DNA from: Arthrobacter sp. CDRTa11
Lineage (GTDB): Bacteria > Actinomycetota > Actinomycetes > Actinomycetales > Micrococcaceae
DNA: 64,000 bases
Assembly: GCF_026427775.1 (NCBI RefSeq)
Contig: NZ_CP044532.1
Location: forward strand, 3,596,001-3,660,000
Direction of reading: 5' to 3'
Part shown: positions 43,276 to 52,286 of the stretch, in pieces
How positions within the stretch are numbered: position 1 is the first letter of the stretch
Layout: each line of letters opens with the position of its first letter
Notes under the pieces: generated by a model
The model's input: the letters and a program-made list of their open reading frames with translations, nothing else
What the model was told of the DNA's origin: nothing
The model's database searches: none
Made by a program: the position numbers and the translations under genes

Positions 43276-44181
43276 ATGCGAAAAGCCTCGGCTATTGCCC
43301 GCTTTGTTGCATCTGGAATCGCCGCCTGCGCCCTCCTCAGCGGCTGCGGGCAGCCCCTGGAACCACTCGCCGCCGGCGGACCCCTTGCATCCGGACCTCC
43401 AGCCTCCGGAATCGCCGTCTCCGGCAGCTCTACAGAAATGCACGGGCCTGGACAGGGGAAGTATGCTGCGCCGGGCGCCGGCACTGCCAAGCTCCAGGCT
43501 GGCTCTGTTTACAGAAATCCGGAAAGCGGCCGTGACGAGGTGGTGGTTCCGGACATCGGGAACACCGCCCTCCTTATTGGTGACTCCCAGTCGGAGCCGG
43601 CTGATGGCTGGCCGCGACTGGGGCTGGCCGCGGTTGGCTATAAGGTGCATTTTTGCGGACTGGGCGGAACAGGCTTTGCAACCTCCAACGGCAAGACAGG
43701 GAACTACGTCGAGGCTCTACTAAGGGGCGACTGGAAGCTTCCCTATGGGTCTCCCCCGCTGATCATTCTGCAAGGTGGCGGAAATGACGCGGCACGTGGA
43801 GCCACTGATGCCCAGATCGTGGCACATACCGACCGCCTGATTGCAGTCCTGCGCGAGCGGTACCCCGATGCCCGGATGGCGATGATCGGGACCCTGGCAC
43901 GGGATGCCCACGACGGCGGCGGCCGCCGCCACGAGGTGGACGCACTTCTGGGAACGGTGGCGGCCAGGCATGGGATGCCGTTTGTGGGGGTGGGCGATTG
44001 GCTCACCAAGTACGGCCTCGCCAAGGACCTTGCGGACGCCGTCCACATGAATGCTGCCGGCCGGAAATCCCTCGGCGCTTTGTTGGAAGCCCGGCTGCGG
44101 GAGCTGCGGCTGGATGCCCAGCTGAATGGCAAAACAGGTTCGCTGCTTGCGGGGGCCCCTGAGTCCTCCTGGACGGAATAG
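43276..44181 (+). CDS. SGNH/GDSL-type hydrolase lipoprotein
   Basis: 301 residues. Signal peptide with lipobox ALLSGC (Cys at about 25) indicates a membrane-anchored lipoprotein. A Pro/Gly/Ala-rich linker (about 25-80) leads to an SGNH domain (about 95-280) with block I ALLIGDSQSEP (Ser), block III ILQGGGNDAA (Asn) and block V DAVHMNAAG (Asp/His). Members deacylate or esterify cell-wall or polysaccharide substrates. The ATG at 43276 has GGAG 8 bases upstream. Substrate is unknown. A strong terminator follows. Confidence 0.85.
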   Translation: MRKASAIARFVASGIAACALLSGCGQPLEPLAAGGPLASGPPASGIAVSGSSTEMHGPGQGKYAAPGAGTAKLQAGSVYRNPESGRDEVVVPDIGNTALLIGDSQSEPADGWPRLGLAAVGYKVHFCGLGGTGFATSNGKTGNYVEALLRGDWKLPYGSPPLIILQGGGNDAARGATDAQIVAHTDRLIAVLRERYPDARMAMIGTLARDAHDGGGRRHEVDALLGTVAARHGMPFVGVGDWLTKYGLAKDLADAVHMNAAGRKSLGALLEARLRELRLDAQLNGKTGSLLAGAPESSWTE

Positions 44182-44207
44182 CGTCCTGCGCTGAATTGCG
44201 TTAAGCA

Positions 44208-44246
44208 GACAGGAAGCCGGTGCCATGCCGGAACCGGCTTCCTGTC
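44208..44246. terminator. Terminator between the SGNH gene and the peptide ABC operon
   Basis: GACAGGAAGCCGGT and ACCGGCTTCCTGTC form a perfect 14-base-pair stem with an 11-base loop between two convergent genes. Confidence 0.88.
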
Positions 44247-44269
44247 CCAAACGCTCCCGGATCCTGCTG

Positions 44270-45991
44270 TCAGGCGACTTCCGGCGGAAGCATCAGACGG
44301 GCTCCGGGGATGGCATTGAGCAGGGCCCTGGTGTATTCCTGCTGCGGCGAATCGAAGACTTCATCCGTGGAACCGGTCTCCACCAAAAGCCCCTTCTCCA
44401 TCACGCACACGTGATCGGCAATCTGCCGGACGACTGCCAGGTCGTGGGTGATGAACAGGTACGTGAGACCCAGGTTGGACTGCAGGTCGGCCAGGAGATT
44501 AAGCACCTGCGCCTGGACCAAAACATCCAGCGCTGACACCGCTTCGTCACAAATGATCACTTCCGGGTCCAAAGCCAGCGCGCGCGCAATGGCCACACGC
44601 TGCCGCTGGCCACCGGAGAGCTCATTCGGAAAACGCTGCATGCTGGACTGCGGCAGCGCCACCTGGTCCAGGAGCTCGCGGACCTTTTTCTCCCGGCTGG
44701 CCTTGTCCCCGATCTTATGGATCCGTAAGGGTTCTTCGATGGTGCGGAAGATGTTGTACATCGGATCGAGCGAACCGTACGGATCCTGGAAGATGGGCTG
44801 CACACGCCGACGGAACTTGAAAAGTTCCGTGCCCTTCAACAGCGAGGTGTCGACGCCGTCAAAAAGGATGGTGCCATCAGTCGGCTTTTCAAGCTGCAAC
44901 ACCATTTTGGCAACCGTCGATTTGCCTGAACCGGACTCCCCCACGATCGCCGTTGTGGTGCCCCTCGTGACGTCAAAGCTCACGCCGTCGACGGCGGCAA
45001 AGTCTGAAGACTTTCCCAGCCCCTGACGCAGCTTGTAGACCTTGCGAAGGTCCTTGATCTGCAGGACGTTGTCCTTTGCGGCCGCTTCTGCTGCCGGCGC
45101 AAGGAGGTCAGTGGCCTCCACCCCGAGTTCCTTCGCTGCCTGGATACGCCTGCTGGCCAGTGACGGCGCGGATTCGACCAGGCGCTTGGTGTATGGATGT
45201 TGCGGATTTTGCAGCAACTCCAGCGACGGGCCGGACTCCACCACCTGCCCCTGGTACATAACCACCACCTTGTCAGCGCGCTCGGCTGCCAGTCCCAGAT
45301 CATGGGTAATAAGCAGCACGGCCGTGCCGAGGTCAGACGTCATCGTGTCCAGGTGGTCCAGAATCTGCCGCTGCACTGTCACGTCAAGGGCCGACGTCGG
45401 CTCATCCGCAATCAGCAACCGCGGCTGGCAGGACAGCCCGATAGCGATCAGGGCGCGCTGACGCATACCGCCGGAAAACTCGTGCGGATACTGCTTCGCC
45501 CGCCGGTGCGCGTCCGGCAACCCCGCCTGGGAGAGCACTTTGGCGACGTCGTCGGGTTTGTCTGGCCTCCCATTGGCCTTCAGTGTCTCGCGAACCTGGT
45601 AGCCGATCTTCCACACGGGGTTCAGGTTGGACATCGGATCCTGCGGAACCATGCCAATGGTGTTCCCGCGAAGTTCGATCATCCGCGGCTCGGCCGCATG
45701 GGCAATGTCCTCGCCGTCGAGCAGGATTTGCCCCGCTGATACTCGGCCGTTGGGCGGCAGGAGGCCAATAGCGGCAAGGGCGGTGGTGGACTTACCAGAG
45801 CCCGACTCGCCGACGATGGCAACCGTCTCGCCGGGCATGATGGTGAGGTGCGCGTTGCGGACAGCCTGAACCTCCCCACTGTCGGTTTTGAAGGTGATGG
45901 CCAGGTCACGGATTTCCAGGAGCGGCGTGGGTTCCGTGCGGTCTGCCTCATCGATGCGAATATCTGGAGTTGTCATGGCTGTTTCTCTCAT
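44270..45991 (-). CDS. Peptide/oligopeptide ABC transporter, fused dual ATP-binding subunit
   Basis: 573-residue protein with two complete nucleotide-binding domains, equivalent to DppD fused to DppF. Walker A IVGESGSGKSTTALAA (about 62) and IVGESGSGKSTVAKMV (about 345), signature FSGGMRQRALIAIGL in the first domain and [15 protein letters not shown] in the second, Walker [13 protein letters not shown] and EVIICDEAVSALD. The start ATG 45991 overlaps the permease stop by four bases; ATG 45976 is an alternative. Last gene of dppA-B-C-DF type operon. Confidence 0.92.
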   Translation of the reverse strand: MRETAMTTPDIRIDEADRTEPTPLLEIRDLAITFKTDSGEVQAVRNAHLTIMPGETVAIVGESGSGKSTTALAAIGLLPPNGRVSAGQILLDGEDIAHAAEPRMIELRGNTIGMVPQDPMSNLNPVWKIGYQVRETLKANGRPDKPDDVAKVLSQAGLPDAHRRAKQYPHEFSGGMRQRALIAIGLSCQPRLLIADEPTSALDVTVQRQILDHLDTMTSDLGTAVLLITHDLGLAAERADKVVVMYQGQVVESGPSLELLQNPQHPYTKRLVESAPSLASRRIQAAKELGVEATDLLAPAAEAAAKDNVLQIKDLRKVYKLRQGLGKSSDFAAVDGVSFDVTRGTTTAIVGESGSGKSTVAKMVLQLEKPTDGTILFDGVDTSLLKGTELFKFRRRVQPIFQDPYGSLDPMYNIFRTIEEPLRIHKIGDKASREKKVRELLDQVALPQSSMQRFPNELSGGQRQRVAIARALALDPEVIICDEAVSALDVLVQAQVLNLLADLQSNLGLTYLFITHDLAVVRQIADHVCVMEKGLLVETGSTDEVFDSPQQEYTRALLNAIPGARLMLPPEVA

Positions 45992-46932
45992 CGCTGACGG
46001 CTCTTCGGATCAAGGGCATCACGCACTGCATCGCCGAGCATGATGAAACTCAGGACGGTGATGGACAACGCCGCGGCGGGATAGAGCAAAATCTCCGGCT
46101 TGGTTCGAATCGACGCCTGTGCTCCAGCGATGTCATTACCCCAGGACATGATGCTGGGCGGCAACCCGATGCCAAGGAATGACAGTGTGGCCTCAGCCAC
46201 AATAAAAATGCCCAGGTTCAAGGTGGCGAGCACAATGATGGGAGCCAAAGCATTGGGGAGGACATGCTTAACCAGCGCACCGAACTTTGAAACGCCCAAG
46301 GCACGGGCAGCGGTGACGAAATCCGCGTTCCGAACTTCTATTACGGCGCCGCGGGTAATGCGTGCCATTTGTGGCCACGCCAGCAAGGAAATCACCAGGA
46401 CTGCGGTCCACACGCTCTTGTTTTCGCGTAATGCCGGCAGCTGGGTGATGACCAGCGCGCCAAGGACCAGTGGCAAGGCAAAGAAAATGTCTCCAAGCCG
46501 TGCCAGGACCGAGTCCACCCATCCGCCGTAGTAGCCCGCGAGCGCGCCGAGGGTTACCCCAATGATCAGGACGCAAAGCACAGACAACACACCGACGGAG
46601 AGCGAGGCCTGCGTTCCGTGGACCACGCGCGAATAGATGTCGCAGCCTTGGAAGGTGAAGCCGAAGGGATGCCCGGCGGTGGGGCCACCTTCCGAATTTG
46701 CCAGCTGGCAGTCATCATTTGGCGGCACCGTTGAAATCAACCCAGGGAACAAGGCAACGACAATCAGTGCCAGGATCAGCAGCGACGAAATGATAAACAA
46801 AGGACGGCGGCGAAGCTTGCGCCAGGCATCCGCCCAGAGACTCAGCGGCGCCTGATCCGTTTTCAGGGTATCTGTTGCCAGCAGCGGCGTCTCGTCGACT
46901 GGTGCTACGAAGTGATTGGTTTTACTGGTCAT
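45988..46932 (-). CDS. Peptide ABC transporter permease, DppC type
   Basis: 314-residue inner-membrane permease. ATG 46932 (MTSKTNHFV) overlaps the end of the previous permease gene by 11 bases; the longer open frame to 47106 lies inside that gene. Helices LFIISSLLILALIVVALFPG and a C-terminal series are visible; the EAA-loop segment reads TAARALGVSKFGALVKHVLPNA. A disulfide-capable external loop (DDCQLANSEGG) is typical of OppC/DppC. Confidence 0.92.
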   Translation of the reverse strand: MTSKTNHFVAPVDETPLLATDTLKTDQAPLSLWADAWRKLRRRPLFIISSLLILALIVVALFPGLISTVPPNDDCQLANSEGGPTAGHPFGFTFQGCDIYSRVVHGTQASLSVGVLSVLCVLIIGVTLGALAGYYGGWVDSVLARLGDIFFALPLVLGALVITQLPALRENKSVWTAVLVISLLAWPQMARITRGAVIEVRNADFVTAARALGVSKFGALVKHVLPNALAPIIVLATLNLGIFIVAEATLSFLGIGLPPSIMSWGNDIAGAQASIRTKPEILLYPAAALSITVLSFIMLGDAVRDALDPKSRQR

Positions 46933-47851
46933 AGCGAATCCTCGGGTCCAGCCAGGCGTACAGGAGATCAACGAGCAGGTTGGCCACCACAAAGACCAAC
47001 ACCAGCACGCTGACGATGGCAACAACGGTTGGGCCCTCGCTTCGCAAGGTTGCCTGGTAAAGCTTGTTCCCAACGCCAGGAACGTTAAAGATGCCTTCCG
47101 TGACAATGGCGCCGCCCATCAGGCCACCCAGGTCTGCACCCAGGAACGTCACCACCGGGATGAGCGAGTTTCGCAGGATGTGCGTCATGACAACCCGTGG
47201 CCGGGAAAGGCCCTTGGCGGTGGCGGTGCGCACATAGTCAGCATTCATGCTCTCGCTAACGGAGGCACGGGTCAGCCGGAGCACATACGCAAAGGAGACC
47301 AGACCCAGCACCGTGGCTGGCAGCAGCAGGTTGCCCCAGTCAGCATTGGCCCCAACCGTGGGTTTTGCCCACCCTAGCTGGACGCCGAAAACCAGTTGGA
47401 AAACGAAGCCAAGGACAAAGGTAGGCACCGCGATGACCACCAGGGACGCCACCAGAACGGTGGAGTCAAACCACTTGCCACGGCGAAGGCCGGCGAAGAC
47501 GCCGAAAGCTATTCCAAAAACTGCCTCAATAACGAGCGCTTCAACAGCGAGCATTGCCGTCACGGGAAAGATCCGGGCCAAAGAGGCGGCGATGGGTTGG
47601 CCCGTGAAGTCGTTGCCCAGGTTAAAGGTGAAAAGGTTCTTCAGAAAGAGTCCGTACTGGACCCAGAAGGGTTCATCGAGGTGGTACTGGCTGCGCAGGG
47701 TGTCGATGACTGCCTGCGGGGGCTGGCGGTCGCCAAAGAGCGCCGCAATGGGATCGCCGGGAAGGGCGAACACCATGTAATAGACCAAGAGCGTGGTGCC
47801 AAGGAAGACGGGGATCACTTGAAGGAGTCGGCGCAGAATAAAGCGGACCAC
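46922..47851 (-). CDS. Peptide ABC transporter permease, DppB type
   Basis: 309-residue permease. N-terminus MVRFILRRLLQVIPVFLGTT, as in DppB/OppB, with the conserved HLDEPFWVQYGLFL loop and six membrane helices; the EAA loop reads TATAKGLSRPRVVMTHILRN. Operon order is SBP-B-C-DF, transcribed leftwards. A 126-base gap to the binding-protein gene holds a hairpin. Confidence 0.92.
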   Translation of the reverse strand: MVRFILRRLLQVIPVFLGTTLLVYYMVFALPGDPIAALFGDRQPPQAVIDTLRSQYHLDEPFWVQYGLFLKNLFTFNLGNDFTGQPIAASLARIFPVTAMLAVEALVIEAVFGIAFGVFAGLRRGKWFDSTVLVASLVVIAVPTFVLGFVFQLVFGVQLGWAKPTVGANADWGNLLLPATVLGLVSFAYVLRLTRASVSESMNADYVRTATAKGLSRPRVVMTHILRNSLIPVVTFLGADLGGLMGGAIVTEGIFNVPGVGNKLYQATLRSEGPTVVAIVSVLVLVFVVANLLVDLLYAWLDPRIRYDQ

Positions 47852-47916
47852 AGGATCACCGGCCTTCCGGAATGGAAGATATCGGATTCATGTTTGCCTT
47901 CCTGCTGCGCAGGCAA

Positions 47917-47948
47917 ATGGGGGCCCGGCCGTGAAACCGGACCCCCAT
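47917..47948 (-). terminator. Intercistronic hairpin between peptide binding-protein gene and permease genes
   Basis: ATGGGGGCCCGG and CCGGACCCCCAT pair over 12 bases with one mismatch, 30 bases after the binding-protein stop. It is a probable partial terminator or decay barrier. Confidence 0.6.
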
Positions 47949-47977
47949 GTGCCTGGCGGCAAGTTAGATCCTGTGGA

Positions 47978-49663
47978 CTACTTGGCCGTGATGTCGAAGT
48001 AGCGGATGCCGCCATTCCAGCCGGTTTCGGCCTTCACAACGTTGTTGCTCCACACAATCGGCTTTGCCTGATCCCAGAGGGCCAAGCCGGGGAGGTCCTC
48101 GAAAAGGATCTCCTGTGCCGCGTTGAACTTCGCGTTTGCATCTTCGGTGGTCTTGGCTGCCAGGCCCTCCTTAAGGAGCTTGTCGAACTCAGGGTTCGAG
48201 TACTTCTCGTAGTTGGAGGATGCATTCGTTGCCCAGACAGGCCCGAGGAAGTTGTACAGGGACGGGTAGTCGCCCTGCCAGCCGGCGCGGGTCAGGCCCG
48301 GGAGGGACTGGGACTTGCGCAGGTCCAGGACTTCCGCGAACTTGGCGAAGGGCTGGATTTCCGCCTGGATCCCCAGGTTGTTCTTGAAGCCGTTGGCAAC
48401 AGCGTCAATCCATTCCTTGTTGCCGCCATCTGTATTGGAGGCAATGAGGAGCGGCTTGGACGAATCGTACGGCTGGATCTTTTCAGCCTGTGCCCAGAGG
48501 TCCTTGGCCTTAGCGGCATCAAACTTCAAGGTTTCGCTACCCTTGAGGCCTTCCTTGAAGCCATCAATCACCGGTGGGGCGTACGCCTTGGCCGGAGTGC
48601 GGGTTCCGCTGAAGATGACCTTGCAGATTTCCTCGCGGTTGATCGCGTACGACAGCGCCTGGCGGCGGAGCTTGCCTGCTTCACCCTGGAAGTTCGGGTT
48701 GTAACCCGGGATGTTCAGGGTGGAGTTGGTGGCAACGGGCTTGGTGGCGTTCCGGTCCGGGAAATCCGTGACATAGGTCTTCAGTGCGTTCGACGGCAGG
48801 ACATCGGTGACGTCAAGGTTGTCGGACTGCAGGTCCGTGTAGGCGGGGCCCGGGTCGGTGTAGAACTTGAAGGTCACGCCGCCGTTTTGGGCTTCGCGGG
48901 GTCCGCTGTAATCAGGGTTCTTGACCAGCGAGATCGACTGGTCATGAACCCAGGCGCCCTCTTTTTCCATCTTGTACGGGCCGTTGCCGACCGGGTTCTC
49001 ACCGAAGGCCTTCGGATCTGCAATCGCTGCAGAGGGGATCGGGAAGAACGCGGAATAGCCGAGGCGCAGGGACCAGTCAGCCTCCGGCTGGGCCAGCTCA
49101 ACGGTGATCGTGGAGTCGTCCTTGGCCACAAGACCGGACATGGTTTCCGCGGTAGGGGCAGGAGTTGAAGTCGTCTTGCCATCGGCAGACTTCTCGGTGG
49201 TGACGGCAGAGACATCCTGGTAGCCCGCGATGGACTCGAAGAAGAAGCCGTTGTTCTGCAGGTTCTTGGAGTTCGCAGCGAAGTTCCAGGAGTCAACGAA
49301 AGTCTTGGCCGTGATCTCTTCGCCGTTCGTGAACTTCTGGCCCTGCTTGACCTTAATGGTCCAGTTCTGGGAATCCGTCGTTTCGATCGACTCGGCGAGG
49401 GCATTGACCGGCTTGCCGTCGGCGTCGTAGGCCCGAAGACCTTCGAACAGCAACTCGACAACACGGCCGCCATACACTTCGTTAGTGTTTGCCGGGAGCA
49501 ACGGATTCTGTGGTTCGTTGCTGTACGCGGTGATGACCTTGTTCGGGTCGCCGCCGGCCTGGGTGCCACCGTCATCGGTGCCGCCTCCAGCGCCGCACCC
49601 GGTGAGGGCAAGCGCGGCGATAGCCACTATGCCCAGTGCTTTGGAAGTGCGCGTGAAACGCAT
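47978..49663 (-). CDS. Peptide ABC transporter, solute-binding lipoprotein (SBP_bac_5)
   Basis: 561-residue family 5 binding protein. Signal peptide ends LALTGC (Cys at about 22) followed by a Gly-rich linker. The mature part has VKQGQKFTNGEEITAKTFVDSW (in parts), GNGPYKMEKEGAWV and LRRQALSYAINREEICKVIF, typical of DppA/OppA-type proteins. A promoter is seen 86-113 bases upstream (49749-49776). First gene of the operon. The ligand, a peptide or other oligomer, is not known. Confidence 0.9.
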   Translation of the reverse strand: MRFTRTSKALGIVAIAALALTGCGAGGGTDDGGTQAGGDPNKVITAYSNEPQNPLLPANTNEVYGGRVVELLFEGLRAYDADGKPVNALAESIETTDSQNWTIKVKQGQKFTNGEEITAKTFVDSWNFAANSKNLQNNGFFFESIAGYQDVSAVTTEKSADGKTTSTPAPTAETMSGLVAKDDSTITVELAQPEADWSLRLGYSAFFPIPSAAIADPKAFGENPVGNGPYKMEKEGAWVHDQSISLVKNPDYSGPREAQNGGVTFKFYTDPGPAYTDLQSDNLDVTDVLPSNALKTYVTDFPDRNATKPVATNSTLNIPGYNPNFQGEAGKLRRQALSYAINREEICKVIFSGTRTPAKAYAPPVIDGFKEGLKGSETLKFDAAKAKDLWAQAEKIQPYDSSKPLLIASNTDGGNKEWIDAVANGFKNNLGIQAEIQPFAKFAEVLDLRKSQSLPGLTRAGWQGDYPSLYNFLGPVWATNASSNYEKYSNPEFDKLLKEGLAAKTTEDANAKFNAAQEILFEDLPGLALWDQAKPIVWSNNVVKAETGWNGGIRYFDITAK

Positions 49664-49982
49664 TCCGCCTCCTATGAGTTGTGGGAGATAGTCAGGGGAT
49701 TTTTTGCTTCCCCGCAGGCCAGCCCAGCATTTTCACTGTGACGCAGCCTACATATACGAGTAGCCTAACCGCACAATGTCCAAATACTGGTACTCCGTTG
49801 CCAAACCGTGACCGGTCGTACTCGCGGAAGGCAGCCAGCGCCAGACCGTAGTGCAAGTCACATGTTACTCGCTGGTACGTTTTCCGGCGAATCGGCAGGC
49901 GGAGGCCCGGAACACGGTTTATTGCAGGAGTTCAGGGACTCCATCTGGGCCGGGTAAACACCGTCGAACTCTCCCGGACGGG
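49664..49982. promoter_or_regulatory. 319-base gap between the peptide ABC operon and the LpqW-like gene
   Basis: No gene is seen. The right part follows the LpqW-like stop without a strong terminator. The left part has the promoter of the peptide ABC operon at 49776-49749 on the minus strand: TTGTGC, 16 bases, TATGTA. The remaining DNA shows nothing I can name. Confidence 0.5.
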
Positions 49983-51746
49983 CTAAAGAGCGTGCCAGTC
50001 CCAAACACTCCACCAGACGCCCAAGGGGCCAGGGCTGGACTTCACACCAGCGATCCGGCTGTTGAACGCCGTGGTTCCCGTGGTCTGGTAAAGGGGAAGC
50101 CCATACGCGCTCTCCCACACCTGCTTGTCAATCTCCGCCATCAGGTCATCCTGCTTGGCCAGGTCAGTAGTGATGGCCAACTGGTCCATCGCCTTGTCCG
50201 CATCGCCGTCGGAGAATCCGTTGAAGTTGCTGCCGGCAGCGGTCCGGAAAATCTGCGGAACGCGGCTGACCCCCACTCCGGTACTGATCCAGCCGAGGAT
50301 TGCTGCATCGTGGCCCCCGCCACCCAGCGCCCTGGCCCACTCGGCGTTGCCGAGCCCTCCGTCGACAACCTGGAAGCCTGCAAGACCGGCTGAATCACGG
50401 ATGAGGGTGAAGGCCCGTGCACGGTTGGGGTTGTCGCGGTTGTACAGAATCCGGACGGTCGGGGTGCTTCCGGCCAACAGGGACTTGGCGCCCTCAATGT
50501 CGACCTTGGAGTATTCGGATGAGCCGTTGTCCTTCACCGTGTCCTGGTATTTGGGCTGCGACGGCAGGAATACATGGGAATCCAGGGGCTTTGCGTCGGG
50601 GATGAGTGAACCGACGATCGCGTCGACAATGGCCTGCCGCGGCACCGTCTTGAGGAAGGCCCGCCGGACGTTCTCCTCAGCAAACGGGCCGGAAAAGTTC
50701 AGGTCAAGGTGGTCGTATCCGGACTGGCTGTACCGCTGCACAGTGGCGCCCTGGCTCTCCAGCCCACTGAAAAGGGCCTCCGTGCCGGCCGAGGGCTGGG
50801 GCGAGATGACATCGGCCTGGCCGTTGCGCAGGGCCTCAACAGCTGCCTGCACGGCCCCCGTAAAGCGGATGGTGATTTCGTCAAGATGAGGCTCAGGTCC
50901 CCAGACGTAGTCGCGGTTCCTGACAAGCCTGACGGAGGTGCCGGGAACGATGTCGTTGACGATGTAGGGCCCGCTGGAGAGGTAGATCGCCGGGTCATCA
51001 GGCAGCGCGGTGGTATCGAAGCCCGAGTTCCAGAAGTCGCTGACCGCCTTAAGCGCGGTGTTCAGGACCGGCTTTTCCCTGTCGCCGCGGGGTGCGTCCG
51101 TGAGCAACTCAGTAAGGTCTTCCTCGTCGTTGAGCCCGCTTTTTGCTGCCACCACATGGGCCGGAAGACCGACGTCGAACGCAACTTCCCAGTCGGCATA
51201 CGGCGCTGCGTACTCCAGTGTGATGGAACGTCCATCCGCGCCCATCTCTGGAAAAACAGTCGTAGCGAGGCCACTTGTATCCGACGCCACAGAGAAATAC
51301 TTGGTGCCTAAGCCGGTCATTGGATCTGCGTCGTCAAAATATCCGGAGCCTGCCGCCCAGGCAAGCAGGAGGTCGCCCGCGTCGATGGCCTCGCCGTCTG
51401 ACCACTTGACGCCTTCATTGACGGTGTACTTTACCTTCAGGGGCTCGTCCGAAACCTTCTCGTACCTGCCGAACTTCTCGTTGCGGACCACCCGGGCTGA
51501 GTCGTCCACGTAATAGAACCCTGAATGGGTGATGTAACCGACTTTGGAGTTGATGTCCGTATTTCCGTTGGTGCTGAACGGGTTAAAGGACGAAAGGGCG
51601 TTGACCTCAGCGACGACGGCGCTGCCGCCGCGTTTGGCCTGGCCCAGGGTGACTGGAGCCGTTCCCCCGGTGCCCGAGCAACCGGAAACAACCAAGGCTG
51701 CAGCCAGAGCCCCGGTGATGATCTGAATCAGGCGCCTGAGAGGCAT
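49983..51746 (-). CDS. LpqW-like solute-binding lipoprotein
   Basis: 587-residue family 5-type binding protein. Signal peptide ends LVVSGC (Cys at about 23). The N-terminal GGSAVVAEVNALSSFNPFST is typical of actinobacterial 'ABC transporter family substrate-binding' proteins such as LpqW, which in mycobacteria helps lipomannan synthesis rather than transport. It has no permease genes of its own and AAGGAG lies 8 bases upstream of ATG 51746. In mycobacteria lpqW is next to typA (Rv1165-Rv1166, recalled); here the peptide ABC operon and an SGNH gene lie between. LpqW-like rather than peptide-specific is inferred from N-terminal similarity and synteny. Confidence 0.7.
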   Translation of the reverse strand: MPLRRLIQIITGALAAALVVSGCSGTGGTAPVTLGQAKRGGSAVVAEVNALSSFNPFSTNGNTDINSKVGYITHSGFYYVDDSARVVRNEKFGRYEKVSDEPLKVKYTVNEGVKWSDGEAIDAGDLLLAWAAGSGYFDDADPMTGLGTKYFSVASDTSGLATTVFPEMGADGRSITLEYAAPYADWEVAFDVGLPAHVVAAKSGLNDEEDLTELLTDAPRGDREKPVLNTALKAVSDFWNSGFDTTALPDDPAIYLSSGPYIVNDIVPGTSVRLVRNRDYVWGPEPHLDEITIRFTGAVQAAVEALRNGQADVISPQPSAGTEALFSGLESQGATVQRYSQSGYDHLDLNFSGPFAEENVRRAFLKTVPRQAIVDAIVGSLIPDAKPLDSHVFLPSQPKYQDTVKDNGSSEYSKVDIEGAKSLLAGSTPTVRILYNRDNPNRARAFTLIRDSAGLAGFQVVDGGLGNAEWARALGGGGHDAAILGWISTGVGVSRVPQIFRTAAGSNFNGFSDGDADKAMDQLAITTDLAKQDDLMAEIDKQVWESAYGLPLYQTTGTTAFNSRIAGVKSSPGPLGVWWSVWDWHAL

Positions 51747-51873
51747 ACCGTCTCCTTTTTCCCTTTGAGGGGTACCCCTGGAGTCGCCAGGATCACCTCC
51801 TGGTCCTTCAGTAAGGATACGGCGTATGGTACCCGCCCCAGAACCGACGCTACGTTAACTGACGTTGCGGACC

Positions 51874-51915
51874 ATGGCGCCAGGTTGCCCCATTTGTCTC
51901 CCGAATGCGCCATAA
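51874..51915 (+). CDS. Possible 13-codon upstream peptide with two cysteines
   Basis: ATG 51874 encodes MAPGCPICLPNAP and stops at TAA 51913. There is no strong Shine-Dalgarno, so it would be leaderless or weakly translated. Two cysteines in 13 residues suggest sensing of cysteine, but chance occurrence is possible. Confidence 0.3.
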   Translation: MAPGCPICLPNAP

Positions 51916-52042
51916 GTAGCGCCGTTTCTTCCCGTTGCGCTTCCGTTGCGTGGTGCTGGCCATCGGCTTGCAGCCCGTGCTTAGGTGTTTCCACGGCACA
52001 CGCCAGCCAAGCGCAAAGCATCCGCAGTGAACAGGAGGACCG

Positions 52043-52129
52043 ATGCCGAACACGTCACGCCGCCCGCAAGGCACCCACACTTTCGGCCCGCCCTGTTGCC
52101 ACCGCCGAATGTGCAGCCCGGAGCAGTAA
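52043..52129 (+). CDS. Cysteine-rich leader peptide, 28 residues
   Basis: AGGAGG (52033-52038) lies four bases before ATG 52043, and the frame MPNTSRRPQGTHTFGPPCCH... continues RRMCSPEQ to TAA 52127. The three cysteines and CCHRRMC cluster resemble leader peptides found before sulfur-assimilation genes in actinobacteria, where ribosome stalling at Cys codons controls downstream expression. It lies 157 bases before ssuA, and a hairpin follows its stop by 24 bases. Translation is strongly indicated by the ribosome site; the regulatory function is inferred. Confidence 0.65.
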   Translation: MPNTSRRPQGTHTFGPPCCHRRMCSPEQ

Positions 52130-52152
52130 CGTCCTGCACCCGCCATCCTGAT

Positions 52153-52213
52153 CCGACGGCCACAGCACCCAACGCCATTACAGCCGTCGGCGGCACGCAT
52201 CTTTTATCTCTTT
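52153..52213 (+). terminator. Candidate attenuator hairpin before ssuA
   Basis: CCGACGGC (52153-52160) pairs with GCCGTCGG (52183-52190), a perfect 8-base-pair stem around a 22-base loop, followed by a T-rich tract (CTTTTATCTCTTT at 52201-52213). It starts 24 bases after the leader-peptide stop. Moderate stem; function as attenuator is inferred. Confidence 0.5.
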
Positions 52214-52286
52214 CCCAGCTTCCCTGGTTCCTCGGCGCTTCGTCGCGCCCAGATTCCGCCTGAACCTTCCATTTGAAAGGCACAGC

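Larger units (their letters stand above)
51747..52286 (+). promoter_or_regulatory. 540-base leader region of the sulfonate operon
   Basis: The gap between the LpqW-like gene and ssuA. Beyond the LpqW-like gene's own 5' region (to about 51840), the plus strand carries two micro-ORFs with cysteine codons (51874-51915 and 52043-52129) and a terminator-like hairpin with T-rich tail (52153-52213). This arrangement indicates transcription attenuation by cysteine-charged tRNA supply. ATTTGAAAGG precedes the ssuA ATG. Confidence 0.6.

Noticed and set aside
47396..49168. 590-codon plus-strand open frame
   Set aside because: Antisense to the peptide ABC permease and binding-protein genes, which have clear motifs; the frame has no recognisable domains.
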